NCBI RefSeq assembly: GCF_947179165.1
Contig: NC_077237.1
Span: 86,652,341-86,716,340 of the forward strand
Length of the DNA stretch: 64,000 nt
Source of the DNA: Solanum dulcamara
Taxonomy: Eukaryota; Streptophyta; Magnoliopsida; Solanales; Solanaceae
Direction: 5' to 3'
The notes beneath the pieces are model-generated. The model worked only from the letters and a program-made list of their open reading frames with translations, ran no database searches and was not told where the DNA came from. Each line of letters starts with the position of its first letter. The first letter of the stretch is position 1. The translations under genes and the position numbers were made by a program. Shown here one piece after another: positions 61,638-64,000 of this stretch.

Positions 61638-64000
61638 AATAAAATACTCCTAAACCCCTCTAAAGCGCCGTCGGGGCTACTGGAGTCATTCCCCAGCTCG
61701 TTACGGATGTTACTATTTAAGAAATCAAGAAAATTCGACACGCCCCCCAGCATGTAAACAATCTGTGGGCTAACACACAAGAAAAACTGGCAAAATCGCC
61801 TAATTCCTATTGTGTCTCAAATAAAATGCTCCTAAACCCCTCTAAAGCACCGCCGGGGATACTGGAGTCATTCCCCAGGTCGTTACGGATGCTACTATGG
61901 AAGAAATCAAGAAAATTCGACCCGCACCCCCGGCACCTAAAAGATCCGTAGGCTAACACACACGAAAAACTTGCAAAATCGACTAATTCATATTGTGTCC
62001 CTAATAAAATGCTCCTAAACCCCTCTAAAGGGCCGCCGGGGCTACTGGAGTCGTTCCCTAGGTCGTTACTGATGCTACTATGAAATAATCCAAGAAAATT
62101 TGACCCGAACCCCCAGCACCTTAAAAATCCGTGGGTTAACACACACGAAAAATTGGTAAAATTGCCTAATTCCTATTGCATCGAAAATAAAATGCTCCTA
62201 AAACCCTCTAGAGCGCCGCCGGGGCTACTAGAGTCATTGCCCAGGTCATTACGGATGCTATAATTGAAAAATCCAAGTAATTCGACCCAGACCCCCGGCA
62301 CCTAAAAAATCCGTGGGCTAACACACACGAAAATCTGGCAAAATTGCCTAATTCCTATTGCGTCGCCAATAAAATGCTTTTAAACCCCTCTAAAGCACCA
62401 CCAGGGCTTATGGAGTCATTCCCCAGGTCGTTACGGACGCTACTATGGAAGAATCCAAGAAAATTCGACCCGGACCCCCGACACCTAAAAAATCCGTGGG
62501 CTAACACACACGAAAAACTGGCAAAATTGCGTAATTCCTATTACGTTGCAAATCAAATGCTCCTCAACCCCTCTATAGCACCGCCGGGGCTACTGGAGTC
62601 GTTTCCCAAGTCGTTACGGATGCTACTATTGAAGAATCCAAGAAAATTCGACCCGGACCCCCGTCACCTAAAATATCCGTGGGCTAACACACACGAAAAA
62701 GTGGCAAAATTGCCTAATTCCTATTGCGCCGCCAATAAAATGCTCCTAAACCCCTCTATAGCGCCGTCGGGGCTGCTGGAGTCGTTCCCCAGGTCGTTAC
62801 AGACGCTATAATGGAAGAATTCAAGAAATTTAGACACGACCCCCCGGCATGTAAAAAATCCGTGGGCTAACACACACGAAAAATTGGCAAAATTTCCTAA
62901 TTACTGTTGCGTCGCCAATAAAATGCTCTTAAACCCCTCTATAGCACCGCTGGACCTACTGGAGTCATTCCCCAGGTCGTTATGGATGCTACTAAGGAAG
63001 AATCCAAGAAAATTGGACCCGAACCCCCGGCACTTAAAATATCCGTAGGCAAACATACACAAAAAAACTAGCAAAATTGCCTAATTCCTATTGCGTCGCC
63101 AATAAAATGCTCCTAAACCCCTCTAAAGCGCCGTCGGGGCTACTAGAGTCATTCCCCAGGTTGTTACGGACGCTACTATGGAAGAATCCATGAAACTTTG
63201 ACCCGAACCCCCGGCACCTAAAACATCCGTGGGCTAACACACAAGAAAAACTTGCAAAATTGCCTAATTCCTATTGTGTCACCAATAAAATGCTCCTAAA
63301 CCCCTCTATACCGCCGCCAGAGCTACTAGAGTCATTCTCCAAGTCATTACGGATGCTACTATGGAAGAATGGAAGAAAATTTGACCCAGACCCCCAGCAC
63401 CTAAAAAATCCGTGGGGTAACACATACGAAAAACTGGCAAAATTGCCTAATTCCTATTGCGTCGCCAATAAAATGCTCTTAAACCCCTCTATAGCGCCGT
63501 TGGGGCTGCTGGAGTCATTACCCAGGTCGGTACGAATGCTAAAATGGAAGAATCCAAGAAATTTAGACACGGCCCCCCGGCATGTAAAAAATCTGTGGGC
63601 TAACACACACGAAAAACTGGCAAAATTGCCTAATTTCTATTGCGTCGCCAATAAAATGCTCTTAAACACCTCTATAGCACCACCGAGGCTACTGGTGTCA
63701 TTCCCCAGGTCGTTATGGACGCTACTATGGAAGAATCTAAGAAAATTCGACCCAAATCCCCGGCACCTAAAATATCCGTGAGCTAACACACACAAACAAG
63801 CGGCAAAATTGCCTAATTTCTATTGCGTCGCCAATAAAATGCTCCTAAACCCCTCTAAAGTGCCATCGGGGTTACTAGAGTTATTCCCAGGTCGTTACGG
63901 ATGCTAAAATGAAAGAATCTAAGAAAATTCGACCCGCACACCCGACACCTAAAAAATTCGTGGACTAACACACAAAAATTTGCAAAATTGCCTAATTCCT

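Larger units (their letters stand above)
1..64000 (+). repeat. Satellite DNA array, ~183-bp monomer, head-to-tail
   Basis: The word AATAAAATG (or a one-base variant) recurs every 181-184 bp from position 59 to 63,833. For example it lies at 59, 242, 424, 606, 789, 970, 1153, 1335, 1518, 1700 and 1883. The surrounding sequence is recognisably the same each time: CCTCTATAG or CCTCTAAAG, CCGCCGGGG, TTCCCCAGGTCGTTACGG, ATCCAAGAAA, GGGCTAACACACACG, TGGCAAAATTGCC. No unit is inverted and no unrelated sequence interrupts the series. The array therefore extends past both window ends and holds about 350 units here. Long uniform arrays of about 180-bp units are typical of centromeric or pericentromeric heterochromatin in plants and some animals. 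I do not recognise this family by name, and centromere function cannot be read from sequence alone. No gene of any kind was found in the array. Confidence 0.97.
20261..64000 (+). repeat. Right array domain (variant set B)
   Basis: Several new unit types appear here and recur in order. One has CGACCTAGACCCCCGG followed by TAAAAATTCTGTGGG (first at about 20,440, then 20,986, 30,850, 39,149, 49,553, 56,672 and others). The next unit has CACGGACCCACCGGCACGT and then GGTGGGCTAACAAA (21,176; 27,751; 29,212; 31,033; 32,496; 33,990; 39,335; 49,742; 54,120; 56,856; 59,597; 61,038). A later unit has GGTCGCTACGG with TGTGTGCTAAC (21.5, 48.97, 50.06, 54.44, 57.18 and 61.36 kb, with a variant at 59.74 kb). 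Set A types are still present in places, for example 36.7-38.3 kb, so the domains are related but differently amplified. Confidence 0.55.

Noticed and set aside
1..64000. CENP-B box (NTTCGNNNNANNCGGGN) in the unit
   Set aside because: The best candidate, ATTCGACCCGGACCCCC, lacks the central A and the CGGG, and the reverse strand TTTTCGTGTG has neither.
1..64000. CRISPR array
   Set aside because: Whole units repeat with no unique spacers, and unit length and divergence are wrong for CRISPR.
1..64000. Polyadenylation signals or TATA boxes (AATAAA and CTATAG/CTATAATGG in many units)
   Set aside because: They occur in almost every unit simply because they are part of the satellite; no gene lies upstream or downstream.
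1..64000. G-quadruplex or i-motif from C-runs (ACCCC, TCCCCAGG, GACCCCCGG)
   Set aside because: The runs lie roughly 40-60 bp apart within a unit, too far for a compact four-run motif.
1..64000. Transposon, LTR, tRNA, rRNA or telomeric repeat insertions
   Set aside because: No break in the satellite register is long enough; the largest non-standard insert is 78 bp and is itself satellite.

Overview
The whole 64 kb is one tandem satellite DNA array. A unit of about 183 bp, with individual units usually 181-184 bp, repeats head-to-tail about 350 times. All units lie in the same orientation, and the array runs off both ends of the window. I see no gene, RNA gene, transposon, telomeric repeat or unique sequence anywhere. 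The open reading frames that can be drawn through the window are translations of the satellite itself. This is nuclear heterochromatin of a eukaryote. Unit length, higher-order structure and a CpG/CCG transition pattern that looks like old cytosine methylation would fit a plant centromeric or pericentromeric satellite. I cannot name the species, and an animal is not excluded. Centromere function is inference only.

Layout: positions 1-about 20,260 (left domain) are built from one set of unit variants. These include a four-unit block that recurs at 1, 3.84, 8.72, 12.1 and 17.56 kb, and large duplications with offsets of about 4.88 kb and 2.375 kb. From about 20,440 onward (right domain) other variants dominate. 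One has a CCCACCGGCACGTAAAA core followed by GGTGGGCTAACAAA. Another has GGTCGCTACGG and TGTGTGCTAAC. Right-domain large duplications have offsets of 3.28 kb (18 units), 2.73-2.92 kb (15-16 units; 42.5-48 kb) and 2.738 kb (15 units; 49.5-60.5 kb). The last is a true tandem higher-order repeat: full copies start at 49,533, 53,911 and 56,649, an internally deleted copy at 52,272, and a shortened copy at 59,387.

The array records its own evolution. There are single-unit duplications differing at only two sites, a one-unit conversion patch, a unit swap between higher-order copies, and a dozen broken or chimeric units (133, 145, 169, 234 and 261 bp, plus 12-bp, 35-bp and 51-bp events). Most breakpoints fall at short identical words, which points to template switching or microhomology-mediated exchange. 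The most distinctive points are the shifting higher-order period along one array, the repeated independent 12-bp deletion at an internal GTCGTT repeat, and a consensus unit that is exactly 61 codons and stop-free in one frame, although the evidence argues against real coding.
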